A stretch of 6,988 nt of DNA from JBFWQM01 sp050249455 (GTDB taxonomy: Bacteria; Pseudomonadota; Alphaproteobacteria; MPNO01; VGEU01): assembly GCA_050249455.1 (NCBI GenBank), contig JBFWQM010000259.1, positions 1-6,988 on the forward strand, given 5' to 3'. The translations under genes were made by a program, and so were the position numbers. Of this stretch, positions 1 to 5,837 are shown in pieces; positions within the stretch are counted from its first letter, which is position 1, and the number at the start of each line of letters is the position of its first letter. The notes under the pieces were generated by a model that had not been told where the DNA came from, ran no database searches, and was given only the letters and a program-made list of their open reading frames with translations.

Positions 1-13
1 ATTTTTGTCCTCG

Positions 14-41
14 TTGACAGTATCCTGTCATGATTGATACT
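14..41 (+). promoter_or_regulatory. Probable sigma-70-type promoter of the operon
   Basis: A perfect -35 hexamer TTGACA lies at 14-19. It is followed after 16 bases by GATACT at 36-41, which matches TATAAT at four of six positions. Transcription would begin near position 48, giving a leader of about 20 bases that contains the GGAGG ribosome-binding site of the first gene. The elements stand out because the surrounding sequence is strongly GC-rich. The promoter overlaps inverted repeats on both hexamers, so it is probably regulated. Assignment is by pattern only. Confidence 0.6.
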
Positions 42-51
42 GTCCGACAGT
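15..51. promoter_or_regulatory. Candidate operator: paired GACAG/CTGTC palindromes over the promoter
   Basis: Four copies of one pentamer occur in 37 bases: GACAG (16-20), CTGTC (25-29), CTGTC (40-44) and GACAG (46-50). They form two perfect palindromes, TGACAG-4-CTGTCA (15-30) and ACTGTC-C-GACAGT (39-51). In addition, GACAGTATC (16-24) pairs perfectly with GATACTGTC (36-44). One palindrome covers the -35 and the other covers the end of the -10 and the likely start point, as expected for repression. The TGTCNGAC core resembles sites of GntR-family (FadR-type) regulators; that family link is inference, and no regulator gene lies in the window. Confidence 0.6.
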
Positions 52-56
52 CACAG

Positions 57-61
57 GGAGG
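57..61 (+). promoter_or_regulatory. Ribosome-binding site fixing the GTG start at 70
   Basis: GGAGG, a perfect Shine-Dalgarno core, ends 8 bases before GTG at 70. An in-frame TTG at 34 lies inside the promoter -10 region and upstream of the expected transcript start, so it cannot be the initiator. This supports GTG 70 as the real start of the cupin-Rieske gene. Confidence 0.75.
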
Positions 62-69
62 GCCTCGAC

Positions 70-1776
70 GTGCGACGAAGAAATCGCTTCGAGACCTACG
101 TCGAGGCCGCGGTCCGCGGCCCCTACGACGAATGCCCGATGCTGGAGCTCGGCGTCGATCCGCAGCTCCATCTCAGCCGCAACGACCGGCCCCAGCCGTT
201 CTTCCTGGTCTGCGAGCAGGACTGCGTCATCGCCCAGATGTCCGGCGCGGCGCGGGTGGAGTTCCGCAGTTCGTCGGTCAACTATTTCGATCTTCAGCTC
301 GGCGACTTCGTCTACGTCCCGGCCGGCACGCCGCATCGCATTGTGCCGAAGACGGAATCGATCCACCTGCGCTACAAGGCGGCCGAGGCGGGGCTCGAGG
401 CGGTGGCCTGGTATTCGCCCAAGACCGGCGAGGAGATTACGCGCGTCACCTGGGATTGCGCGCAGGAACTGCCGCAGGAAGGCTACCTGCGCGCCTGCCG
501 CGCCTTCAACGACAGCGAGCGCATGCGCACCTGCCCGACGACGGGCGCGGTCCTGCCGCCGATCGACCTGGCGCCGTACGGCTGGGAGGCGCTGGCCGGG
601 GAAATCCGCGATGCCGAAGCCGCGGAACGCGAGCGCCTGACTGCCCAAGGCGAGCCGTTGCCCAACGAACGCGCGCGCCGTCCGTCGTCGAGCCGGATCG
701 CGGCCGCCGCCGAAGACAAGGCGCCGCTGAAGAACAACGTCTACGACTATGCGCGCACCGCCCATGCCGCCCTGTCGCCGCTGTTCCCCTATTTCGACGA
801 AGGCTGCATCGTGCCGTGCGTCGCGCTGCAGGACCTCAAGGGCCGCGGCTCGCGCGGCTACTTCGTGCACGTCAACACGGTGCAGGAAGTGAACGTCTGC
901 TTCGGCGTGCGCGGGATGAGCTATCTTCAGCCGGGCACCGCGGTCGTCGGTCCGCTGACGCACCCGGTCGGCGACAAGCCGGGCCAGCTTCCCGATCCCA
1001 ACGTCATCGTGCTGCCCGTCATCACCCAGCGCCAGGCGGTCGGAATCCCCCAGACCGAGTCGGTCATCTACCCGTGCGACAGGTGCGGCGAGGAGGTCTT
1101 CCGGCGCGACTACCGGGCGCACGACTTCCCGGACCCGCTCGCCGGCGATGTCGACCCGCAGATCGTGGGGCTGCCGACGATCGCGCAGTCGGCCGCCACC
1201 GCACAGGCCTTCAACGATGTGGTCGAGAACCGCACGTGCCGGAAGTGCGGTCACGTCAGCGCGCCGTTTCCCGTCGGCTACTGGGGATGGGAGGAGTACC
1301 GCCGCCGTACCCAGGTCTCGGTCGAAGCGCGCGGCATCATGCAGTCCGCCGTCCGGCAGGCCCGGCCCAAGGCCGACGCCGCGGCGGTCGCCGCAGGGCC
1401 GGCGACACGCCTCGACGCCGGCGACACGCTCCCCGCCGACGATGTATTCCACCCCGTCCTTTCGGTTACCGACGTCCGCCCGGGCCAAGCCAGGCGGGCG
1501 ACGGTCGGAGACCTGGAGCTTGCGATCTACAATCTCGACGGCAGGTTCTACGCCAGCGAGGGGTATTGTACGCACGGGCACGCGCATCTCGGCTCGGGCT
1601 ACGTCGACGGCGCCCTGATCGAATGCCGCATGCACGGCGGCACGTTCGACATCCCGACGGGAAAGGCGGTCGGCGCGCCGTGCACGATCGACCTGAAGAC
1701 CTACAAGGTCAAAGTCGAAGGCGACCGCATCCTGGTCGCCGTGCCGCGTCAGGTGCCGGCGCGCGCAAGCGGCTGA
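70..1776 (+). CDS. Tandem 3-hydroxyanthranilate-dioxygenase-like cupin protein with C-terminal Rieske [2Fe-2S] domain
   Basis: The product is 568 residues if started at GTG 70, which has GGAGG 8 bases upstream. Residues about 1-165 and 225-405 each resemble a whole bacterial 3-hydroxyanthranilate 3,4-dioxygenase, a cupin barrel followed by a zinc knuckle; that enzyme is only about 175 residues. The second unit has H267-x5-E273 plus H298, a plausible Fe(II) triad, and knuckle cysteines C336/C339 and C390/C393. The first unit keeps the barrel pattern (LQLGDFVYVPAGTPH, H89) but lacks an H-x5-E, and its knuckle reads SPKT and CPTT, so it looks non-catalytic. A linker rich in Ala and Arg leads to a Rieske domain (about 460-560) with C500-T-H502 and C519-RM-H522 as cluster ligands. 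No signal peptide or membrane segment is seen, so it should be cytoplasmic. It is first in the operon, 37 bases before a TRAP transporter, which suggests oxidation of the imported compound. Ring cleavage with the Rieske centre supplying electrons to the iron is inference, and the substrate is unknown. Domain calls are firm; the exact reaction is not. Confidence 0.85.
   Translation: MRRRNRFETYVEAAVRGPYDECPMLELGVDPQLHLSRNDRPQPFFLVCEQDCVIAQMSGAARVEFRSSSVNYFDLQLGDFVYVPAGTPHRIVPKTESIHLRYKAAEAGLEAVAWYSPKTGEEITRVTWDCAQELPQEGYLRACRAFNDSERMRTCPTTGAVLPPIDLAPYGWEALAGEIRDAEAAERERLTAQGEPLPNERARRPSSSRIAAAAEDKAPLKNNVYDYARTAHAALSPLFPYFDEGCIVPCVALQDLKGRGSRGYFVHVNTVQEVNVCFGVRGMSYLQPGTAVVGPLTHPVGDKPGQLPDPNVIVLPVITQRQAVGIPQTESVIYPCDRCGEEVFRRDYRAHDFPDPLAGDVDPQIVGLPTIAQSAATAQAFNDVVENRTCRKCGHVSAPFPVGYWGWEEYRRRTQVSVEARGIMQSAVRQARPKADAAAVAAGPATRLDAGDTLPADDVFHPVLSVTDVRPGQARRATVGDLELAIYNLDGRFYASEGYCTHGHAHLGSGYVDGALIECRMHGGTFDIPTGKAVGAPCTIDLKTYKVKVEGDRILVAVPRQVPARASG
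1398..1429 (+). repeat. 13-bp direct repeat in the cupin-Rieske linker
   Basis: GCCGGCGACACGC occurs exactly at 1398-1410 and again at 1417-1429, a period of 19 bases. Because 19 is not a multiple of three, the copies are read in different frames, so the repeat does not arise from repeated protein sequence. It lies in the low-complexity linker before the Rieske domain. It could be a trace of local duplication when the domains joined, or chance in GC-rich DNA. Confidence 0.5.
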
Positions 1777-1813
1777 AGCGCCAATCGTCCAGAAAAACGA
1801 AGGGGAGACGCTC

Positions 1814-2839
1814 ATGTCCATTCTTACCACCCGGCTTGCGGGCGCCGCGGGCGCGCTTGCGCTGATGGCCGGCGCGGCCTCGGCGCAGACCGAGCTCAAG
1901 CTGGCCACATTCGGTCCCCCGACGTCCTACTTCTATGTCGACACCGTGCTGCCCTGGGCCGAGGCGGTGAGCAAGGATTCCGGCGGCACCATCACGATCA
2001 AGCATTTCGGCGGCAGCGTGCTCGGCAACGCCGGGAACATGTACGACACCGTGCTCAACGGCGCCGCCGACATCGGCTGGGGCGTGCAGGGCGCGGTGCC
2101 CAACAAGTTCGTCAAGTCGTCCGTGGTCGAGCTGCCGTTCGCCTACAGCGCCGCCGAGCCAGGCGCCGTGGCTCTGTGGCGGGTCTACGCGAACGGGCTG
2201 GTCGCCAGCGACTACGACCAGGTGAAGCTGCTCGGCGTCACGACATGGCCGGGCGGGTCGATCTCCTCGCGCGACAAGCCGATCCGAAAGCTCGAGGACA
2301 TCAACGGCATGAAGCTCGCCGTCTCCGGCAAGATTCGCGCCGATGCCGTGACCGCGCTGGGCGGCACGCCGGTCAACGTGCCGGTCGACCAGATGTACCA
2401 GGCCATCGGCAAGGGGGTGGTCGACGGCAACCTGGCCTCGATCACGGCGATGCGGCAGTTCAAGACGCACGAGGTCGCCAGGCACTGGGTCGGGATCGAG
2501 CTCGCCGGCGCGGGCGCGATGCTGTTCATGAACAAGTCCCGCTACGACGGCCTGCCGCCGCAAGCCAAGGCGGCGATCGAGAAGCACTCCGGCGAGGTTC
2601 TGTCGCGCGCCCTCGGCAAGACGAACGACGCCGAGGAGAAGCGCGGATGGGATTTCCTCGAACAGCAGGTCAAGCTGGGCAAGAACGCCGCCGTCGAGCC
2701 GCTGTCGCCGGCCGAGGTCGCGCGCTTCCAGAAGGCCGTGCAGCCGATCATCGAGGCCTGGACCCAGCGCACGCCGAACGGCAAGGCGGTCTATGAAGGC
2801 TACCTGTCGGCGGTGAAGAGCGCCAAGGAAGGCACGTGA
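1814..2839 (+). CDS. dctP: TRAP transporter solute-binding protein, DctP family
   Basis: The product is 341 residues, a usual length for DctP-type periplasmic receptors, which capture a carboxylate ligand and hand it to the DctQM permease. The ATG has AGGGGAG (1801-1807) 6 bases upstream. A clear Sec signal peptide is present: R7, a hydrophobic core at about 8-20, and a cleavage site AASA|Q after residue 24. Family features include the stretch SGKIRADAVTALGGTPVNVP (171-190), where R175 fits the conserved arginine that pairs with a ligand carboxylate, and DQMYQAIGKGVVDG (192-205). The permease gene follows 24 bases after the stop. The upstream cupin-Rieske gene and downstream pobA suggest an aromatic or hydroxy-aromatic acid ligand, but that is context only; DctP proteins also bind C4-dicarboxylates, keto acids and sugar acids. 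The gene symbol is the family name and does not imply dicarboxylate specificity. Confidence 0.93.
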   Translation: MSILTTRLAGAAGALALMAGAASAQTELKLATFGPPTSYFYVDTVLPWAEAVSKDSGGTITIKHFGGSVLGNAGNMYDTVLNGAADIGWGVQGAVPNKFVKSSVVELPFAYSAAEPGAVALWRVYANGLVASDYDQVKLLGVTTWPGGSISSRDKPIRKLEDINGMKLAVSGKIRADAVTALGGTPVNVPVDQMYQAIGKGVVDGNLASITAMRQFKTHEVARHWVGIELAGAGAMLFMNKSRYDGLPPQAKAAIEKHSGEVLSRALGKTNDAEEKRGWDFLEQQVKLGKNAAVEPLSPAEVARFQKAVQPIIEAWTQRTPNGKAVYEGYLSAVKSAKEGT

Positions 2840-2863
2840 GCCGCCGCTGATCGGTCGCTTCGC

Positions 2864-4756
2864 TTGCTGAACGACGTCGAGCGCCGATGCGTCGCGCTGT
2901 CGCGACGCATCGGGATCCTCGCGATCGGCGGGATGCTGACGCTCGCCATCCTTACCGCCGTCGACATCGCGCTGCGCTATTTCCTGAGCGCGCCCATCCG
3001 CGGCCTCGACGAGGCGACCTCGCTGCTCATGGCGGTGATCGTGGTGGCGACGTTTCCCGTCGGCGTCATGGAACGCAACCACATCACCATCGACCTTCTC
3101 CAGGACTCGCTCGGTCCCAGGCAGGTCAAGCTGGGGCAGCTGATCGGCGCGCTGATGATCCTCGCCTTCCTGGCGTTGCTCGCCTGGCGGCTCGGCATTC
3201 ATGCCCACCGCGTTGGCCTGCGCGCCGATGCGACGATGATCGTCGGCATCCCGAAGGCGCCGTTCTGGTGGGCGGCCGCGGCGATCATCGGGCTGTGCGC
3301 ACCGATGCAGGCGGTCGTGGTCGCGAAATACTGGTCGGAGATGCGGGCGGCGCCGCGCACCGACGGGGACCGGCGCGGACGCATCATCATGGCCGCGGTG
3401 ATCGCGGCGACCCTGGCGTTGTACGCCGCGCTGGTGGTCGGCGGCAGCGCGATGGGAAGCGTGGCCCTGGCGCTGGTCGCGCTCGCCGCGCTGTGGCTGC
3501 CGCTGATGATCCTGGTGTCGGTCGGCCCGGCCATGGCCCTGGTCGGCATCCTCGGCACCGCGGTGCTCACGAACGCGGAGGCCTCGTTCAGCACGCTCGC
3601 CATCCAGACCACGTCCTTCCTCGGCGACGTCAACGTGTCGGTACTGCCGCTCTTCCTGATGATGGGCAGCTTCGCGTCGGTGGCCGGCCTGTCCGACGAC
3701 GTCTACGCCCTGGCGCACGCCCTGCTCGGCAGGCTGCGCGGCGGGCTCGCCATGGCGACCATCGGCGGCTGCGCCGGCTTCGGGGCGGTGACCGGCTCGT
3801 CGGTCGCGACCGTCGCGACCGTCGGCCGGGTCGGCCTGCCGCAGATGAAGGCGCACGGCTACAGCCCGGCGCTCGCCACCGGGACGATCGCGGCGGGCGG
3901 CACCCTGGGACCGCTGGTGCCGCCGGGATCGGGTCCGCTGATCGTGTTCGCGCTGCTGACCGAGGCCTCGATCGGCCAGCTCTTCATCGCGTCGGTCGGC
4001 CCGGCAGCGCTCGCCGTGCTGCTCTACCTCGCGACCGTCTGGTGCTACGTGCGGTTGTGGCCGGAGTCCGCGCCTGCCGCGGCGCCGCGCGAGCCCGGCG
4101 CCCTCGCAGCCGCGCTGAAGCGCTGCGGCCCGTTGTTCTTTCTGTTCGGCGGGGTGCTGGGCGGCATCTACACCGGCGTCTTCACGATCACCGAATCGGC
4201 CGCGGTCGGCGCCGCGGGCGCCTTCGTCGTGGCCTTGTACCGCGGCAAGCTTCGGCGCGCGGACTTCCTGAACGTGGTCGCCGAGACCACCGTTACCACG
4301 GCGATCATCTACGTCATCATCATCGGTGCGCTGATCTTCACCTACTTCATGGGACTGTCGGGGCTGGCGGAGGTCGTGACCAAGGCGGTCGCCGCCCTCG
4401 ACTGGCCGCCGATCGCGGTCGTGGCGCTCCTGCTCGCGATCTACATCGTGCTCGGCACCTTCATGGAATCCTACACCATCATGATCATCTCGGTGCCGAT
4501 CGTGACGCCGCTCATCCTCGCCATGGACTACGACATCCTGTGGTGGGGCATCCTGATGCTGTGCGTGGTCGAGACCGGTGCCATCACGCCACCGTTCGGC
4601 CTCAACATGTTCGTCGCCAAGAACCTGGCCGGCGTGCCGATGTCAGACATCTTCCGCGGTGTCCTGCCGTTCGTCGCCGCGGACCTGATCCGCATCGCCA
4701 TCATCGCGGCGTTCCCGCCGCTGTCGCTCTGGCTCGTGTCCACGATGTTCAACTGA
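2864..4756 (+). CDS. Fused TRAP transporter permease, DctQ-DctM
   Basis: The product is 630 residues. Residues about 1-155 form the small DctQ part with four membrane helices (16-38, 48-70, 92-112, 133-154). A charged loop (157-173) and a connecting helix (174-195) lead to the large DctM part (about 200-630). DctM signatures are GSSVATVATVGRVGLPQMKA (311-330), GGTLGPLVPPG (345-355), LTEASIGQLFIA (365-376) and the C-terminal TGAITPPFGLNMF (571-583). The protein would couple sodium entry to import of solute delivered by the DctP receptor. The start is a TTG at 2864 without a good Shine-Dalgarno sequence. The first in-frame ATG (2933) would cut into the first helix, so TTG is preferred. Translation may depend on ribosomes finishing the gene 24 bases upstream. 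A perfect 13-bp hairpin begins 20 bases into the gene. The motif reads PPGSG where familiar DctM proteins have PPS. Function is confident; the start is less so. Confidence 0.93.
   Translation: MLNDVERRCVALSRRIGILAIGGMLTLAILTAVDIALRYFLSAPIRGLDEATSLLMAVIVVATFPVGVMERNHITIDLLQDSLGPRQVKLGQLIGALMILAFLALLAWRLGIHAHRVGLRADATMIVGIPKAPFWWAAAAIIGLCAPMQAVVVAKYWSEMRAAPRTDGDRRGRIIMAAVIAATLALYAALVVGGSAMGSVALALVALAALWLPLMILVSVGPAMALVGILGTAVLTNAEASFSTLAIQTTSFLGDVNVSVLPLFLMMGSFASVAGLSDDVYALAHALLGRLRGGLAMATIGGCAGFGAVTGSSVATVATVGRVGLPQMKAHGYSPALATGTIAAGGTLGPLVPPGSGPLIVFALLTEASIGQLFIASVGPAALAVLLYLATVWCYVRLWPESAPAAAPREPGALAAALKRCGPLFFLFGGVLGGIYTGVFTITESAAVGAAGAFVVALYRGKLRRADFLNVVAETTVTTAIIYVIIIGALIFTYFMGLSGLAEVVTKAVAALDWPPIAVVALLLAIYIVLGTFMESYTIMIISVPIVTPLILAMDYDILWWGILMLCVVETGAITPPFGLNMFVAKNLAGVPMSDIFRGVLPFVAADLIRIAIIAAFPPLSLWLVSTMFN
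2884..2913 (+). promoter_or_regulatory. Perfect 13-bp hairpin at the start of the TRAP permease gene
   Basis: CCGATGCGTCGCG (2884-2896) is the exact reverse complement of CGCGACGCATCGG (2901-2913), with a CTGT loop. It begins 45 bases after the dctP stop codon and covers permease codons 7-17. No run of T follows, so it is not a classical intrinsic terminator. Stems between a binding-protein gene and its permease genes are known to raise the relative amount of binding protein, as in malE-malF; this role here is inference. It could also slow permease translation. Confidence 0.6.
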
Positions 4757-4770
4757 CGGGTTCAACCATC

Positions 4771-5751
4771 ATGAAGCACATCCCTGCGCCGCGCATCGAC
4801 CGGCAGGTCGCGTTCCATTTCCAAGGGGATTGGGGACAGGCCAACCTGCATCGCATCTGCGGCTGGCTGATGCAGGAGCTTGCCGACAATTGCGGCCCGG
4901 GCTCGCGCATGGCGGTCTGGAACGGCCGCGGCGGCGCCGATGCGGCGCACGCCGTCTCCGCCAAGGAGGTCGATCTCGCCTTCATGGTCCCGGCGATCTC
5001 CGTCCGCATGGCGCTCGACGGCACGGGCCTGTTCGAGGGCAGCCCGAACCCGCGCCTGCGCGCCATCGGCACGATGCCGCAGACCGACCGGCTGATCCTG
5101 GCGATCCGGTCGGACGCCGGCATCGGCAGCCTGGAGCAGTTGCGCGCGAAGAAGGCGCCGCTGCGCATCGCCACCTCCCAGGACGACGGGGTCAACACGA
5201 TCGGCTTCGCCGCGCAACGGATGATGGAGTTCTGCGGCATTCCGCGCGCGACGCTGGAGTCCTGGGGCGGACGCTACCTCGAAGCCGAACGGCCCAGCGA
5301 TTGTGTCGACCTGGTGCGGAGAGGCGAGGCCAACGCCATCATCCACGAGGCGATCATGACGCCGTACTGGCACAACCTGGCCGACTCGGTCGACCTGACC
5401 TTCCTGCATTGGGAGGATGCCGCGCTCGCCGAAATGGAGCGTCGCTATCGCTGGACGCGCGCCACGGTGCCGCAAGGTTTCCTGCGCGGGATGAGCGAAG
5501 AGCTGACCGCGCTGGAATTCTCCGACTTCCTCGCCGTCGCGCGGGACGACATGCCCGACGACGTCGCATACCTGCTGGCCTGGTGCATGTGCGAGCGGCG
5601 GGCCGCGCTCGAACGCCAGTATGCCCACATTCCGCCCCACCGCAGCCCGGTCACCTATCCGCTGGAGCCGGCGCGGATCGCGCAGACGACGATCCCGCTC
5701 CACCCGGGCGCGGAACGCTACTATCGCGATGCCGGCCTGTTGCCCGACTGA
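4771..5751 (+). CDS. TAXI-type solute-binding-fold protein lacking a signal peptide
   Basis: The product is 326 residues and looks like a TAXI-family TRAP receptor from end to end. It has VDLAFMVP (67-74) near the end of the first lobe segment, an IGSLEQLRAKKAPLRIAT stretch (118-135), DDGVNTIGFAAQRMMEFCGI (138-157), and the family-like ending IPLHPGAERYYRDAGL (308-323). TAXI receptors are normally exported, but this one begins with a polar segment (MKHIPAPRIDRQVAFHFQGD) and has no hydrophobic core. The sequence upstream in the same frame offers no plausible secretion signal or start. Six cysteines (30, 41, 155, 178, 272, 274) also suit a cytoplasmic protein. The gene begins 14 bases after the permease stop with only a weak ACGGG upstream, so it is probably translationally coupled. 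It may be an intracellular ligand-binding protein or a binding-protein fold turned enzyme; 4,5-dihydroxyphthalate decarboxylase is a known example of an enzyme resembling solute-binding proteins. The family call is good and the role is unknown. Confidence 0.82.
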   Translation: MKHIPAPRIDRQVAFHFQGDWGQANLHRICGWLMQELADNCGPGSRMAVWNGRGGADAAHAVSAKEVDLAFMVPAISVRMALDGTGLFEGSPNPRLRAIGTMPQTDRLILAIRSDAGIGSLEQLRAKKAPLRIATSQDDGVNTIGFAAQRMMEFCGIPRATLESWGGRYLEAERPSDCVDLVRRGEANAIIHEAIMTPYWHNLADSVDLTFLHWEDAALAEMERRYRWTRATVPQGFLRGMSEELTALEFSDFLAVARDDMPDDVAYLLAWCMCERRAALERQYAHIPPHRSPVTYPLEPARIAQTTIPLHPGAERYYRDAGLLPD

Positions 5752-5761
5752 GCGCGGCCGC

Positions 5762-5817
5762 ATCCGCCCATCCGCCCCTCGCCGGGGCAGGGGATTCGCG
5801 CCATCATCCTGGCGGAA
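5762..5817. other. Gap before pobA with two small inverted repeats
   Basis: The 86-base gap (5752-5837) is the longest in the cluster. It holds a tandem ATCCGCCC repeat (5762-5769, 5770-5777) and a GCCCC-5-GGGGC stem (5774-5788). It also holds an imperfect inverted repeat, TTCgCGCCA-6-TGGCGGAA (5795-5817) with one bulged base, ending 9 bases before the GGAG of pobA. No T-run follows either stem and no convincing -35/-10 pair is seen. These could be an operator for pobA or a processing point, or they may be chance. Confidence 0.3.
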
Positions 5818-5837
5818 CCCTTGAACGGAGCCGCGAC

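Noticed and set aside
30..1865. Open + strand frame beginning at ATG 30 with 611 codons
   Set aside because: It begins inside the promoter and operator and has an Arg/Pro-rich translation. The overlapping frame has cupin and Rieske motifs and a good ribosome-binding site.
28..1908. Long open frame on the - strand opposite the cupin-Rieske gene
   Set aside because: Its translation is rich in Arg, Ala, Asp and Gly without recognisable motifs, and it mirrors a gene with clear domains. Such frames are typical shadows in GC-rich DNA.
2837..2863. Possible stop-codon readthrough joining DctP to the permease, since both are in the same frame with no other stop between them
   Set aside because: The fusion would place a periplasmic receptor on the N-terminus of DctQ, which is expected to face the cytoplasm. 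A separate TTG start explains the arrangement.
3803..3820. Tandem GTCGCGACC repeat
   Set aside because: It is explained by the conserved repeated protein motif SVATVATV in DctM.
1709..3856. 715-codon open frame on the - strand across dctP and the permease
   Set aside because: It is low-complexity, with abundant His, Asp, Arg and Gln, and shows no domain, while the opposite strand encodes two well-recognised proteins.
3896..3924. 9-bp inverted repeat GGCGGCACC / GGTGCCGCC in the permease gene
   Set aside because: It has an 11-base loop and falls on a conserved Gly/Pro-rich protein motif whose codons readily create such pairing.
5774..5788. Intrinsic terminator between the TAXI-like gene and pobA
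   Set aside because: The stem is only 5 bp and is not followed by a T-run.
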